A stretch of DNA of 64,000 bases from Trogon surrucura (taxonomy: Eukaryota > Chordata > Aves > Trogoniformes > Trogonidae): positions 6,882,001-6,946,000 of the forward strand of contig CM036636.1 of assembly GCA_020746105.1 (NCBI GenBank), given 5' to 3'. Below the pieces are notes generated by a model. That model saw nothing but the letters and a program-made list of their open reading frames with translations, was not told where the DNA came from and ran no database searches. The translations under genes were made by a program, and so were the position numbers. Of this stretch, positions 1-11,900 are shown in pieces; positions within the stretch are counted from its first letter, which is position 1, and every line of letters begins with the position of its first letter.

Positions 1-263
1 CCGCCTCGTTCCTGCACCACAGGGAAGCCCTGGGCTGGCGCTGGAGCGCCGGTGTCCTCTGCAAAACTTTTTCCCTTGAGCAAGGACGGCGCAGGGAGGA
101 AAAACGTTTCCAGATCCTGGCTGGGGGATGTGCAAATCCAGCTGGAGCTGCGCATCCCCTTCAACTCGCAGTGTGCCATGCTCAGCACTTGGCTCTCCAT
201 CCCTCCTGCTGTTACTTGGGGCTGGGTTTTTGCAGACCCTCGCCTCCGTTTTCCTCCTTGCAG
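1..263 (+). other. LAMC3: LAMC3 intron, 3' part (window starts inside the gene)
   Basis: The first 263 bases lead into a clean acceptor (CTCCTTGCAG, ending at 263) of the first recognisable LAMC3 exon. No cysteine-rich laminin-EGF coding segment with its own splice sites is visible here. The open frames in this stretch are read-through of the downstream exon frame or have no family match. The upstream LAMC3 exons (laminin N-terminal domain, first LE modules, laminin IV module) must lie to the left of the window. Confidence 0.7.
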
Positions 264-1650
264 GGCACTGCCAGTGCTTGCACAACACAGAAGGTCCCTC
301 CTGCGAGCGCTGCAGCCCCGGATTTTATGGCAACCCCTTCGTAGGGCGTTTCGACGACTGCAAGCCGTGCCCCTGCCCTGGCCACTCGCCCTGCACCGAG
401 ATGCCTGGCAGCAGGGAGGTGGTCTGTACCCACTGCCCCCCAGGGCAGAGAGGTGAGGCTGAGGGTGGGTGGGTGAGGGGCCTGTGGGCAGCAGCAGCAC
501 AGCTGGACCCTCCCCACCTTTTCACCTTCGCCAGGAAAACGCTGTGAGCTCTGCGATGATGGGTTTTTCGGGGATCCCCTGGGGCAAAGGGGCCCTGTGC
601 GTCCCTGCATCCCTTGCCAGTGTCACGGGAACGTGGATCTCAACGCCGTGGGGAACTGCGACCCCGTGTCCGGCCGGTGCCTGCGCTGCCTGTACAACAC
701 GACCGGCGAACACTGTGAGAGGTGTCTGCCGGGCTTCTACGGGAATGCACTGGATGCTGACCCCGTAGAGAAGTGTGCCCGTACGTATGGCCGCGGGGGC
801 TGGCACTGCTCCCCTGGGTCCCCCTGCAGCCAAAATCCTCCCAGCAGTGGAAGCAGAGAGTGGAAGGGGGGATGCCCAGCAACTTTAGGGGCTGGTCAAT
901 GGTCCAGGTCGGCCCCAAATGCTCAGGAGTTGCTCACTGTCCCATCAGCCAGCCCCACGCCGGGATGTAAGCTGCATTTTGTCTCCCATAGCTTGTGAGT
1001 GCAACCCTGACGGCTCAGTCCCTGGGCAGGAGGGCTGTGATCCCAGCACCGGCCAGTGCCGCTGCCTCCCACATGTGACAGGCAGAGCCTGCGGACTGTG
1101 CCAACCCGGCTACTACGGCCTGCAGCCCGCTGTGGGCTGCAAGAGGTATGTGGGGAATGGCATGAGGCTGCAAAGAGACAGTTGTGGCTCTGGTCTTTGC
1201 TCTTTGCATCTACCTCTCACTCATCATCCTCCGCCTCTCGATGCCAGCTGCAAGTGCCACCCAACGGGGTCACGAGAGAGCGGGTGCCACGCGCTGACAG
1301 GGCAGTGCTCCTGCCAACCGGGTGTCACGGGGAAGCAATGCAACCGATGCCACCATGGCTTCTTCGGCTTCTCTGCCAGGGGCTGCCGAGGTAATGGGGA
1401 CGGAGATCACGCCTCAGACCCAAACCTAGGGCTGGCAGCCACAGCATGACACCTTTCTGCCACCATTGCAGCCTGCAACTGCTCCCCGCTGGGCTCAGTC
1501 ACCCCGCAGTGCCACGAGAACAGCACCTGCCTCTGCCGCCCCGGCTTTGTGGGCTACAAGTGCGACCAGTGCCAGGCCAACTTCTTCCTTGACCCATCGA
1601 CCTCCCACTGCCAGCAGTGTCCTGCCTGCTACGGGCTGGTGAAGGATGAG
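264..1650 (+). CDS. LAMC3: LAMC3 exons encoding laminin-EGF (LE) modules
   Basis: Five exons (264-452, 535-780, 992-1145, 1248-1390, 1472-1650) encode the tail of one LE module and about five further modules. Each has the eight-cysteine spacing and the recurring C-x-x-C-x-x-G-[FY]-[FY]-G signature, for example CERCSPGFYG, CERCLPGFYG, CGLCQPGYYG and CNRCHHGFFG. They correspond to the second LE tandem, which follows the laminin IV module and forms the rod-like short arm. One module contains NVDLNAVGNC (codons 630-659), the counterpart of the gamma-1 nidogen-binding loop NIDPNAV. The last module runs into CPACYGLVKDE, the junction to the coiled coil. Most exon boundaries fall inside codons, so exon phase helped to confirm the joins. 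Confidence 0.95.
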
Positions 1651-4600
1651 GTACAGCCTTTTCCCTGCCCGGGTGGGTGCAGCACCCCAGCCCCCGCGCT
1701 GCCTCATTGTCCCATCATGTCCTTCCACGTCTCGCCCGCAGGCCGACCGGCTGAAGGCCAGGCTGCTGGAGATGGAGGAATGGCTGCAAAAACCAGGCTG
1801 CGATGCCCACCCAGGACAGTCCTCCATGCTGGGAGATGCACCCCGGGGAGATGGGCTGCCCAGCCCTCACCTCCTGCAAGGTACAGGGGACATCCCTTCC
1901 CTCCACCACAGAGGGAGTCCCACATCACCCCTCCAGGGACACCCTGCTCCCACAGGAGCTGTGACATGCTGGGTGGGTGCAAGGAGGTCCCAGGTTAGAG
2001 CTGGGCTCAGCGTGGGCGATGGGGTGATCGAGATGGGAAGGGCAGCTGTGTGGACCGTGCCCTTTTGTGTAGGACCAAGCACCACAGGGGTGCTTGCACC
2101 CGTGAGGTTTGAGCAACGGGCATTACCAGACAGAGCATCAGCAGTTGGGGTGCACTTCGGGTGCTGCATCCCTGGGTCCCTCCCGAGCAACTGGGAGCTG
2201 GGAGGCACCATCTTCCCCTTTGGTGAGCAGGCAGAAGTGGGGGTGCTCAGCCATGGGGCAGCCCCATAGGTGAGCAAGGACTCCTGAGTACCTCTGTGAG
2301 CCACAAGCAGCCATTTGTGCTGCCCACAGGTGCGCACGCTGTCCTCCTGGCACGGGTGGGGTGGCTGGCAGGGGCGCTGGCCACCGCTCAGGGCCGTCTC
2401 AGCAATGTCAGCCAGGCCACCGGCTGCTCCGGCCACGGACCCTCCAAGACTTGCGTCCTGCTGTCAGAGATTGGGGCTGTGCTGCATTCGGCAGAGCAGG
2501 AGATCCTTCACGCTGCAGACACCCTGGCTACCACGGTGCGGGCTCCCACTGGCCCCAGGCTCCTGGGGAGGGCTGGTGGTCATCCTGGGGGGTGGTGGGA
2601 TGTGCAGACCAGCACAGCAGGTGAGTGGGAAGGCTTGGGGTCCCTGTGGGTATGGCTGTCCTTGCAGCTGAGTCAAGAGGAGCTATTTCTCTTGCTTGCT
2701 CCTGTATGCAAACATCCTTGTGGCTTTCAGGAAGCCTTTGTAAGTGCTGTGCTGGCAGGGTCTGGGGTTTCATACTCCCAGCTGGGGTCTCACTCCTGTT
2801 TGCATTTCAAGGAGATTCTCCAGGAAATCCCTCAGCCCACAAACTGGAGCCATCAGGCGCTGGAGGCACGGGCACTGGCTAAGAGGTACTACCTGCCCAG
2901 TCTGAGGTGTGAGATGGCCATTCCTTTCCCAGGATGCCAATCCTAATATCATCTCTCTGGGCGTCCTTGTCCCTGCAGCCACGAGGATGCTGTGGCACAG
3001 GTGGAGGCAGTGGGCAAGAGGGCTCTGCGTGCCACCAATGCCAGCTCTGAGCTCCTGCTGAGTCTGCTGGAGGGGAACACGACGTGGGATGTGCGGCGTG
3101 AGCTGGAGGCCGGGTGAGGGGCTGGCAGGGTACCACAGCCCCTTGCCTCTGGCCAGGTCCCTGCTACAGGACTTGGTCACGGTGATTTGATGTCTGCCCA
3201 ACAGGGATGTGCCGAGTCCCACCAAACTCACTATACCGCAGTGTCACAAAGCAGAAAGCCAGGGCACTCTGTGATGGGAGTGTTTCAGGGAAAGCCCTGG
3301 GTGTTTCCCACATCTGTGTCCAGGACCAGGTCTTGAGCAGCCATCTATATCCTTCAAGGGACCGGAGGGCCCTGGGTGACAGCAGCATTCTCTCTGTGTA
3401 GGTACGAGGAAATCCAGCGGGCACGGGAGGAGCTGGGCACTGGAGTGGCGGAGGTGGCAGCAGAGGCCAGGAGAGCTTTCACAGCTGTGCATCAGGCGAA
3501 CACAGACATGGCCAAGACACTTCTGCAGGTGGCTGCGCTGGGACAGGTGAGCAACATCCAAGCTAAGGCTCCTGCTTGTATCCCCTGCTTTACCTGTTGG
3601 GCAGCACTGCTTCCCGGGCTGGGAGATGTTCTCATGGAGCCTTTGGCATCCCTGGCCCTGCAGCAGATGCTGCCGGAGCGGGCTGGAGATCTGGCACAAG
3701 ATCTGGCAGCGCTGGAGCAGGCAGCAGAGGCACAGGAGCCATCAGCTCGTCAGGCTGTTGAGGCGTCCCGTGCTTTGGCAGCCAGGTTGCGCCAGGAGCT
3801 GCAGAGGACTCGTGGCTTTGAGCAGGTAATTGCTGCTCGCTTGTATGGGGTGTCCCTGCAAAATAAGTGATGGGGACCTGCTGCTTCAGCTGGAGCTGTG
3901 GGCGTGCCAGGTGCATCCCTCTCTTGCCTCCCCCCAGGGCACAGAGGGGTGGGTGACCCCATCCCCACTACTCGAGCAACCAGAAGGACCATGTCTGCAC
4001 CCAGGGGACTGTGAACAGATGTTTTGGGAGATGTCTCTCCTCAGGCCCCCATATCTCCCGAGGAGCTCGCCTGCAGAGTGAAAGCAGGCTGGGACACACA
4101 TCTCCCAGCTGGGTGCAACCCTTTGCCCATTGCCCGGCCTCACTCCATTTCTCCTCTTCGCAGCTGCGGGACCAGGCTGGCTCTGCCCACAGCACGGCCA
4201 CCTCAGCTGTCTCACGTGGAAAAGCCATGCTCTCCGACACAGAGTCCCTCCTGGCCAGCTTGGAAGGTAAAAGGCACCAGTCAGAGCATCTCTGGCCACA
4301 GCTTGGCTCTCACCGTGTTGGCTCTGGGTGCCGAGGGCAGAAAGGGACATTGGTGACAGCTGGGTTGTCCCCACAGGCATGAGGAAGGTGTTGGGACATC
4401 GGAAGGGCCAGGCTGTCCTGAACAGGAGGATGGCACTTGTGCGGGACAGGGCCATGGCAGAGGCCCAGAAGAAAATTAAACAGGCAGAGAAGATGCTGGG
4501 AAACTCCTTGTCCGTCTCCACTGCAGCCCAGAGGACAGCTGAGGAGGCTGAGCAAGTCTCTGGGGAGAGTGCCAAGGTCTGAGCAGAGGGATGTGGGGTG

Positions 4601-6157
4601 TGGGGAGTCCATGCCAGGCTGCAGGGCACGGCCAGGTTGGCAACCATCACAGGAGGAGCTCAGGCTGTTGCAGGCAGGGCTGCAGAGCTCCGGGTTACAG
4701 CTTCTCATGTCAATCCAGCACAGCCCACCTGTGTCTGTGTGCAAACTGGGAAGGTGCACCCAACCAGGGCTCCAGACTAGGAGCCAAACAGTCCCACTGT
4801 GTGTCCCCGGGTGACTGTCCCCATCTCCATCTCTTTGCAGAGGGCACAGGCTGTGCTGCAGAAGAGCAAGCAGGTCCGCAAGCGTGCCAGCCAGCTCACC
4901 ACACGTGCCAACAAGACCCAGCAAGAGCTGACCCGGCAGGAGCGTGTGGCTGAGAAGCTGAGGGGGGACTTAGAGGAAGCACAAAAGGTGAGTTGGATCC
5001 CCTTGGGCAGGTTGTGTCTTCCGGAGCCTGGAAGGGACTTTGCCTACAGCTCAAAGCATAGGGAGCAACGCAGCCTTTGGACTGCACTGTATGAGGAACG
5101 CCTTGGGGACTTTCCTGGGATCCTCTCCCCACTCCTGTCCCTGATCTGTGTGTCCGTCTGTTTTGGAAGGTGGGGACAGAGGTGAGTGAGATGGCAAGAA
5201 GTCTCCAGGAAGCTCGGGGCTTGCTCATCTCGGACATCAAGACCCTGAATGACCTCCTGAGCAGCCTAGGTGAGACCCAGGTGGGAGCAGGGTGTGGGGT
5301 CCCTTGAAAGGGTTATCGGGGCCTGGGGCTCTCCAGCTCATTGGCCATCTGGGTTGAGCTGGGTGCCCTTCCACTGAGATCACTCAGGGTCTTAGCAAAG
5401 CTTCTTGAGAGCTCACATCTCAAGGAAAGCCCTTGTGCAGAATGAATTGGGACTTGCTGAATGTGTGTGTTCCTGGTGAGGGGATGCTGATCTCCCTTGG
5501 CAACTCCAGAAGGAGCAGGGCTGGGCTGAGGGCTCAGTCCCTTTGGAGCTGAGAGCTATGTTGGGCTGGGTTCGCTTCTTGTTGCTGCTTGGTTTTGCTC
5601 CACCTCCTCCTGCTTTGATCATCTTGAGTACCTTCCCAAGTGCTCCAGAACTCTTGCATCCCAGAAGCTTTGCAAGGGGGTGGAAATCATCACCCATCTG
5701 TAAGGGAGAGATGTGTCCAGGCCCTGCCTGGAGCCACAACCCTATTTGCTTATCTGTGATCACTGGCAAGCTGCAATGCCTCTATGCCCTGCTGCACCCA
5801 CTCCCTAGATTTTGCCTGCTGCCGAGGGTCTGAGCCTCTGGAGCATGTCCAGAACCAATCCTGCCCGGTTCCCTGACTCTCAGCCGTGTCCTCTCCCTTT
5901 GCCCAGGCAACCTGGAGCAGTCGGTGCAGGTGGACGCGGTGCTGAGCGCCGGGCGGCTGGAGCTGGAGCGGCTGGGGCTGCGCCTGGCCCCGCCAGGAGC
6001 CCTGGCCAGGCAGCTCAGCCGGCTGCAGAAGGAAGCGGCGCAGCAGCGGGAGAAGATCCAGGCGTTCGAAAGTGACTTGGCTGAGATCCAGGCCGACAAG
6101 CAGAACCTGGAGGACATTTTGCGGAACCTCCCCGAGGGCTGCTCAAAGTGGCAGTGA
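264..6157 (+). CDS. LAMC3: laminin subunit gamma-3, 3' portion (16 exons)
   Basis: Gamma chain of heterotrimeric basement-membrane laminins. Exons were read by acceptor/donor and phase: 264-452, 535-780, 992-1145, 1248-1390, 1472-1650, 1742-1880, 2330-2535, 2812-2885, 2979-3113, 3402-3546, 3664-3825, 4164-4266, 4377-4576, 4841-4987, 5170-5269, 5907-6157. They join without a stop into about 856 residues. Stop TGA is at 6155-6157. The product has laminin-EGF modules followed by a long heptad-rich coiled coil. The C-terminus (ESDLAEIQADKQNLE, then a near-terminal Cys and KWQ) is the family signature of gamma-3. It ends straight after that Cys and lacks the short Glu-containing tail by which gamma-1 and gamma-2 support integrin binding, as known for mammalian gamma-3. 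The 5' part is outside the window. The acceptor at 2809-2811 is AAG rather than CAG, and the donor after 4576 (GTCTGA) is weak; these are the least certain junctions. Confidence 0.96.
1742..6157 (+). CDS. LAMC3: LAMC3 exons encoding the C-terminal coiled coil (domain II/I)
   Basis: Eleven exons from 1742 to 6157 encode an alpha-helical, Ala/Leu/Glu/Gln/Arg-rich region of roughly 560 residues that pairs with alpha and beta chains in the laminin long arm. Recognisable gamma-3 blocks are PTNWSHQALEARALA (exon 2812-2885), GYEEIQRAREELGTGVAEV (3402-3546), KKIKQAEKMLGN (4377-4576), SEMARSLQEARG (5170-5269) and the closing helix in 5907-6157. A pair of cysteines near the start of the coil (GC..GH..KTC in 2330-2535) matches the region where laminin chains are disulphide-linked. 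The penultimate Cys (EGCSKWQ) is the expected C-terminal interchain cysteine. No extra exon is needed between 2535 and 2812, although exon-like signals exist there. Confidence 0.94.
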
Positions 6158-7960
6158 CAGGTCCCTGGCTGCTGCCGCAGCACCTCCGTGCCGCCCCGTG
6201 CAGGGAAAAGCAGAGCAAAGGACACCTCATATCTGCCAGCGTCGATCCCTCCTGCTGCTCTTCACGCTGCCCTCCGTACAGTCTCACAGCCCAGGTCCTT
6301 CTCTGCACCAGCTCAGGCTCAGCATCCCGAGCACTCTGTGCGATGACTTCAGCTGGGGTGGGGGGACAGCCACCTACCAGGAACCACCAACATTTCTGTG
6401 CAGGAGACGGAGCTGTCACAGGGTTGGTCTCTCACCACAGAGTGAATGAGGAACTGCCACAGTTCTCCTTCATGCTAGACTCATCCCTCCATTCCTCCTT
6501 CCCCACTGCAGCACAGCATACCAAGGAGGGACAACTTATAAAGTATGTAACATACTGAAGTTGTAACACCCAGCAGTGCCTCCTGCCCCAGGAGGAATTG
6601 AAAGAGGCTCTCGCGCTTGCTGGAAACCGGCCCTGCAGTGCGATTCCCACATGCTGGGGTCACAGAGATGCCAAGAGGGGTCCTGCTGACGCTAGACTGA
6701 GAGAGGAACTTGGGAAAGGGCACACAGCTTGCCTGCTTCCCAGGGGAAGGGAGTCTGCAGCAGGGAGGGCTAATCTGGAGCCAAGCAGAAGCAAAGCTGG
6801 ACTCTTAACCAGCTGCTGGTAGGCAGCTGGGGCATCCTCTGCCTGCTGCAGGATAAGAGTAGCTCTGCCCCTGCTGCTCTCCTGCTCCAGGGTAGTGCAG
6901 GGTTGCTGCTCCCTACGGGTCTTCATGACTTGCCCGAGCTCTGCTTGGCTCAGTGGATGGCACTAGGTCTGGCTATAAACCTGACAAATCAGCAGTCTTG
7001 GGGACTGGATGGCATAGCGATGCAGCAGGCAGGGAGCTGGGAGAGCAGAGGCAGCTGCATCACCCTACAGCTCTGCATCACCACCCACACACCCTCCCCA
7101 CTGGCGAGGAGCTGGCTGGTGGCACCAGGCTGGGCAGCAAGTGGGGGCTGGACAGGGAACAGCTGGACAGGGCCAGCTCCTGCCAGAGTCACTCCCACGG
7201 GGTGGCAGAGGTCAGCGGCAGTATGGCCTTTAAAGGAAAGGCATGTGGGCTGGTCTGTGGGGCCACACAGGCAGCAGAGGCAGGTCCTTGTTCAGCCTGC
7301 TGGCAGTGCTGCCATTCCAGGTAGCAGCTGAAGTCACTCCCATGACCAGCAATGAGTCCCCAAGCTGGAGCCCACTTCACTTTTTAACCTGTGTTACCTG
7401 TGTTTTTCTGCTCACAGTGCTGGAAATCAGGTTTGCTAAAGCCTTTCGTAATGTTAGATGTAAAACTGCTGCCATAGACATTCGATGCCTCCAGCATCCT
7501 TTCTGGTGGGTCCAGTGATCTGGAAGGGACACAGGATTTTCCTACCATGAACAAACCCATCTCCCTTCTAATTCTGCACAAAAGCTGCCCAAGGAGTGGG
7601 GTGCCAGAGCCGCAGTGCTGCAGGGGTATAATGGCAGGGGCTCCCTTCTCAGTGCCCGAGGACAACCCTGCAAAAGCAAAACCATGTAGCAGCAAGAGGA
7701 CAGCGTGACTAGGCTTGGCTGAGAGGCAGGGGAGCCACAGCCACTTACTGTCTCCCTGGGAAGACATTTACACGTCCCCAATCAACACCCAATTTGCTGC
7801 TGTTACAGAAATGTCAAGCCTCTGCCTTGTGCCTGCTGCTGAAGATGTGCTTCATCCTTCCCCCTGCTCTCCCTGGAACTCTTTTTTTGTTGTTTTTTTT
7901 TTAGATGGCGACACCTGCCTAGAGCTGTATCCATTAAAGATTCTTAATATAATCCAGAGC
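6158..7960 (+). other. LAMC3: LAMC3 3' untranslated region (extent inferred)
   Basis: Sequence after the LAMC3 stop has no long conserved reading frame and no splice-supported exon. The only convincing poly(A)-type hexamer before the AIF1L CpG island is ATTAAA at 7933-7938, followed by a T-rich/GT-containing stretch, so the transcript probably ends near 7950-7960. The 1.8 kb length is inferred; an earlier cleavage site without a canonical hexamer is possible. Confidence 0.5.
7933..7938 (+). terminator. candidate poly(A) signal ATTAAA for LAMC3
   Basis: ATTAAA is the common variant of AATAAA. It is the only such hexamer found between the LAMC3 stop and the AIF1L CpG island on the + strand. 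Assignment to LAMC3 rests on position and orientation only. Confidence 0.45.
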
Positions 7961-8140
7961 TGCCCCTCCGTCTGAGCACAGGGCAGCAGGGGGGCACACG
8001 CTCTACCTGTCGCTTGCTGTTTCTCCGAGAGCAGGGGCAGCTGCTCCCGGGATGCTGGGGGGCAACCGTCTGACAATTCCTACTAAGCACCACTTTAGTA
8101 CAGATTTTTTTTAAAAAAAACCAAACCAACAGGTGTCTCG
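7961..8140. other. LAMC3-AIF1L intergenic gap
   Basis: A very short gap of roughly 200 bases separates the presumed LAMC3 3' end from the AIF1L CpG island. It includes a T8/A8 block near 8105-8121. No gene or recognisable repeat was seen. Confidence 0.6.
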
Positions 8141-8900
8141 CTGAGATCGCAGGGTGAGTGAGGGGGCGCAGTGCCCCCGTACACCCCCCCCCCCCCGTCG
8201 GATCGTGGCCAGGACAAGCGTGGTCCTGCCCGGTCCTGCTCTCGATGCCTCTTCCCGCTGTTCGTGCTGCGGGGCTCACCCAGCACCGACGGAGCTGCTC
8301 CCAAACACCGGCTTCCAAACCTGCCACCGCTCCCCGAGCGGGCACCCCCGGCCCAGGTGTGCCCGTACCCCGGGGGCGGCTCCGGAGCCGATCCCATGGG
8401 ACCCCCCTAACCCCGGTGCTGTTTCCCCACCGCGATCCCGCCGAACCCCCCCAACGCCCTCCCTGCCCGCAGGAGCAGCCCGTTCCGGCCGGGGGCGGGG
8501 AAGGGGTTAACGGGCGGGGGCGGAGGGCCCGGCCCTACCCGCCCCTACTTAAAGCGGCGGCGGGCGCGGGGGGGCGGCAGAGATGGCGGTTCCGCGCCGG
8601 CCGAGCGGTGGGGGGCTGCGGCGGGCCCCGCAGGACGGGCGGCTGGAGGAGATCAACAAGGTGGGGCTAGGGCCGGCCCCCCGCCCCGTTCCCCTCCTCC
8701 CCCTAGAGCCGAGCCTTGCGGGGGGGCTCCGAGGGGAGGGGGTGCGGGCTGGGGGTGGCGGCGGTGCGGAGCGGGGGGAGAAGGGAGGGGCAGGGGGATT
8801 TTTTTTCCCACTCGGAGGGAGGTCTGGAGCTGCGGCGGGGTTTGCTCTCTGACCCTTCGGCCGTGGTGGTGGCCTCGCAGGTGTTTTTTCCCCCTCCCCG
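8140..8900 (+). promoter_or_regulatory. AIF1L: CpG-island promoter of AIF1L
   Basis: This stretch is very GC-rich with frequent CpG and surrounds the first AIF1L coding exon. GC boxes (Sp1-type GGGGCGGGG) lie at 8492-8500 and again around 8512-8523. A weak TATA-like TTAAAG sits at about 8549, only some 33 bases before the ATG, so it may not be functional as a TATA box. A run of 13 C at 8184-8196 lies upstream. The start ATG (8583) has G at -3 and G at +4. The transcription start is not determinable from sequence; a dispersed CpG-island start just upstream of 8583 is likely. Confidence 0.75.
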
Positions 8901-11900
8901 GGCGGGTCCGAGGGGCCGCGGAGCGCCGGTGGATGCTCAGTGCCCGGTGCGTAAAGTCCCTTTGAGAAGAAACTCCAGGGAGAACAGGCGCTATTGTTCT
9001 CCAGGAGCGTTTCATCTTCCTTCTCTGCTGCTTCGATTTCTTCTCTTGATAGTGAGCCGTTTCTTCTGCCGCTCAGAGGAGCAAACGCAAAGCCTTTCTA
9101 GTTTTTAATTGAACAGGGAGCCCGGGGTGGTTGGACGTCCCACGGGCCCTGGGCAGGGGGAATGGCAGCTCGTGGATTAGTGCAAAGGACGCCGGGCTGT
9201 TTGCCCTTGGCGCTCGGGTCAGCCGAGGTCCTCTCCCCAGAGCTTTGGGCTTGCCCCGTCCCTTGCTTGGCATGGCCTGAGCGGGCAGCTCCTCTGGCGT
9301 CCCTCCCGGCTGAGAGCGGTTCTGAGGGTGAAAAGAAGGTTTTAACCTTGAAACAATCAATGGTGGGATTTCTAGGGTCGTTTCTAGGTGGGGTTGGCGG
9401 TCACTTGCTGATATAGCTGGAGGCAGTGTTAAAGGTGGAGAAATCAGAGAACTGCACAAGATAAGAGTCTGGAAGAAACAGTGAGCTTGCCTTGCCTTCT
9501 ATTAACTGGGCTGTGAAAAGTGCCAATACATTGCTCCAGGCAGGGGTGAGACAGCAGAGGTGAAGTTTATGTAGGTCATTGGGGAGGGAATTTCATCTTT
9601 AGCAACTAAGAGATGCTGTGGAAAAAGAGATGCTACAACATAAGCTGCAAAATAAGAACACTGGGCTATGAAGGAGCCTTTGAAACCCGCTGTTGGAAGG
9701 CAGGTATGGCGCACCGTGTGCCAAGGAGGTGTGTAGCTGGGTCTAATGCGTCCCCCATAGCCAAGGTGATGTTGGCCCTTGGACTGGGAAGGAAGGGAGC
9801 GTGCTGTACCTATTGCTGCAGTATCTGCTGCTGCAGAGCTGTTCTCCAGCATCCCTCAGGCACAGGGTGGATACATAATTCTTCAGCTGGTAGGAGCTGT
9901 AGGACTGAGCCTGCTCCCCAGGACACTTCTGGTGTGCCACTACTGTGCCCCAGAATGGGGGCTTTTCCTCCCATGCAGATGACAGGTGCCTATCTCTTCC
10001 CAAAGCAGCCACCGCTTCTGGCAAGCTTTGCCTCTGGGTGAGGTTTGGATGTCAAAAACGAAACAAGCTACTTCCCGCTGACGGATGGAGGTGGGAACTG
10101 CTTGTTTGCGTCCTTTTTGCCCCATGCCTTGGCTCCCTGCTAGGAAAGGGGATCTAGGCAGCCAGAAATCAAGCTGCAGATAGCTGGGTAGTGGCAGCCC
10201 ATGGATCCTTGAGAAGCCGTTGTGCTGTAGCGGCTCTGGGCAGTGAACCTGGCGCTCCTGTGCTTTGCCAGCTTCGCACGGCAGCAGCAGCAGTGGTGGT
10301 GGTGGAGTTTGCTGGGCAGACGGCGAAGCGGCTCTTACCTCCCTCTGACACAGAACTGATATGTAAACCTGGGCTGATAACTGTGGCTGGAGTTCAAGGA
10401 GGGGGTTTCCCAAGTCCTGAAGAGTCCTCAAATCAGTAAAGTGCGAATCAGTAAAGTGCTCCTAATAAAAGCTCTCAGGCCAAATTCCTATCAGGCTTAA
10501 TCTCATTGTTTCATCCTAACGCTTAGCTCCCTCCCAGCTTTGTTTTCCTGGCTGGTTTCTACCCCAGAGCTCCTGCTGGAATAAGGGTCTTTGGCAGGAG
10601 ATGTCCTGAGTGCACGTGTGCTGCTGAAGGACAGCTGAGCCCTAGCATTGAATTCTTTCTTCCAACCCGAAACACTCCTTTGGGATCCTCTCTTGGCCGT
10701 TCCTCTCTTTCTGGGGAATGGCAATCACATTATTCAGCCTCGTGCATCAAGGTGACAAGACTAATCCAGTACAGATTAGTTTCAATTTAGTTTTACCCCC
10801 TAATGCACTGAGCTGTGGGGAAGGAATTCTGTCTGCCAGAGAGCAGGTGCTGCTTCTCCCAGCCAGGCCAGGCAGGAGCATCCCTCAGCCCCTTCCCAGC
10901 CCCAGCAGGCAGGGTGGCTGGTGTTGAGCACTTAAGCAGCCCAGGGAGAGCTTGGACTGTTGGTTGGAGCCACCTTTCTGAGGGGCAAGGAAGGTGCTGG
11001 CGTTGCTCAGGTTGTCTTACAGGTCACTGGGACTTGTGTGGCTAAATTTATTGGCTTAGAAAAGCCTCCGTGCCCAAGAAAGGCTCTTCAGGGCAGGACC
11101 GGGGGAGAGGCTGAGGCTTATTAAGCAGTTCTTATTAATAGAACATGCCCCTTAAAATGGGAACTTTAGCAAAGGGCTCTAGGAGGAACTTCAGCCACTT
11201 GGGCTGAGTCTGAGTCACTGGCCCTGGGGACTGAATTCCTCTGTGCTATTGTGAGTGTTTGCCTTATCAAAGTCACAACCCGGCTGGCATACAATGTGGA
11301 GGGTGGAATGCCTTTGAAATACTCTTTCCAGTTGTTTCCTCAGGTCTGGAGCAGAGCTGTGGCACTGGTGGGCTGTCTGGCTCCCGTCCAGTTGAAATGC
11401 AAGGGGGCTGGGTCCTAGGTGCGTGCACAGTGTCACCCATCCTGCTTGTGCCATGCTACCAGGGGCTCTCGGAACCCTGGGCACATGTCCCTCAGCCATC
11501 ATATGTGGATGTAGCATTCCCTTTGGTCTTCACCATTTTTGTGCTGCTTCTTGCCCCCAGAGAAATAGAGCACTCTGCTGTCATATCGCCTCTCCTGCTG
11601 GTAGGTGCCAGCTCTCAGCAGCAAGGCCATGACTTCGTGGCTGAGGGATGCTCTGGCCCTGTTTTGGTTCTCAGTGGCGTTTGGCAAGTTCCTTCTACAG
11701 AGGCTGTTCTGGGGCAATGGCAGCAGGTAACACTACTCTGCTCTCTGGTGACTTCTGCTGCTGGCTGAGCCCAGGTCTCAAAGCTGAATTGGGCCCTTTG
11801 TGTCAGGCTGGCAAACGATACCCCTGGGTAGAAATAATGGAGATAAATGAAACTGAGTTAGCAAAGGAGAGCAAAAGAAGGAACCGGGAACATTGCTTTT

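Noticed and set aside
1-263. An additional LAMC3 exon before 264
   Set aside because: No LE cysteine pattern and no matching acceptor/donor pair in phase with exon 264-452.
8184-8196. Run of 13 C as a regulatory element
   Set aside because: A simple homopolymer that may also be an assembly artefact; no evidence for function.
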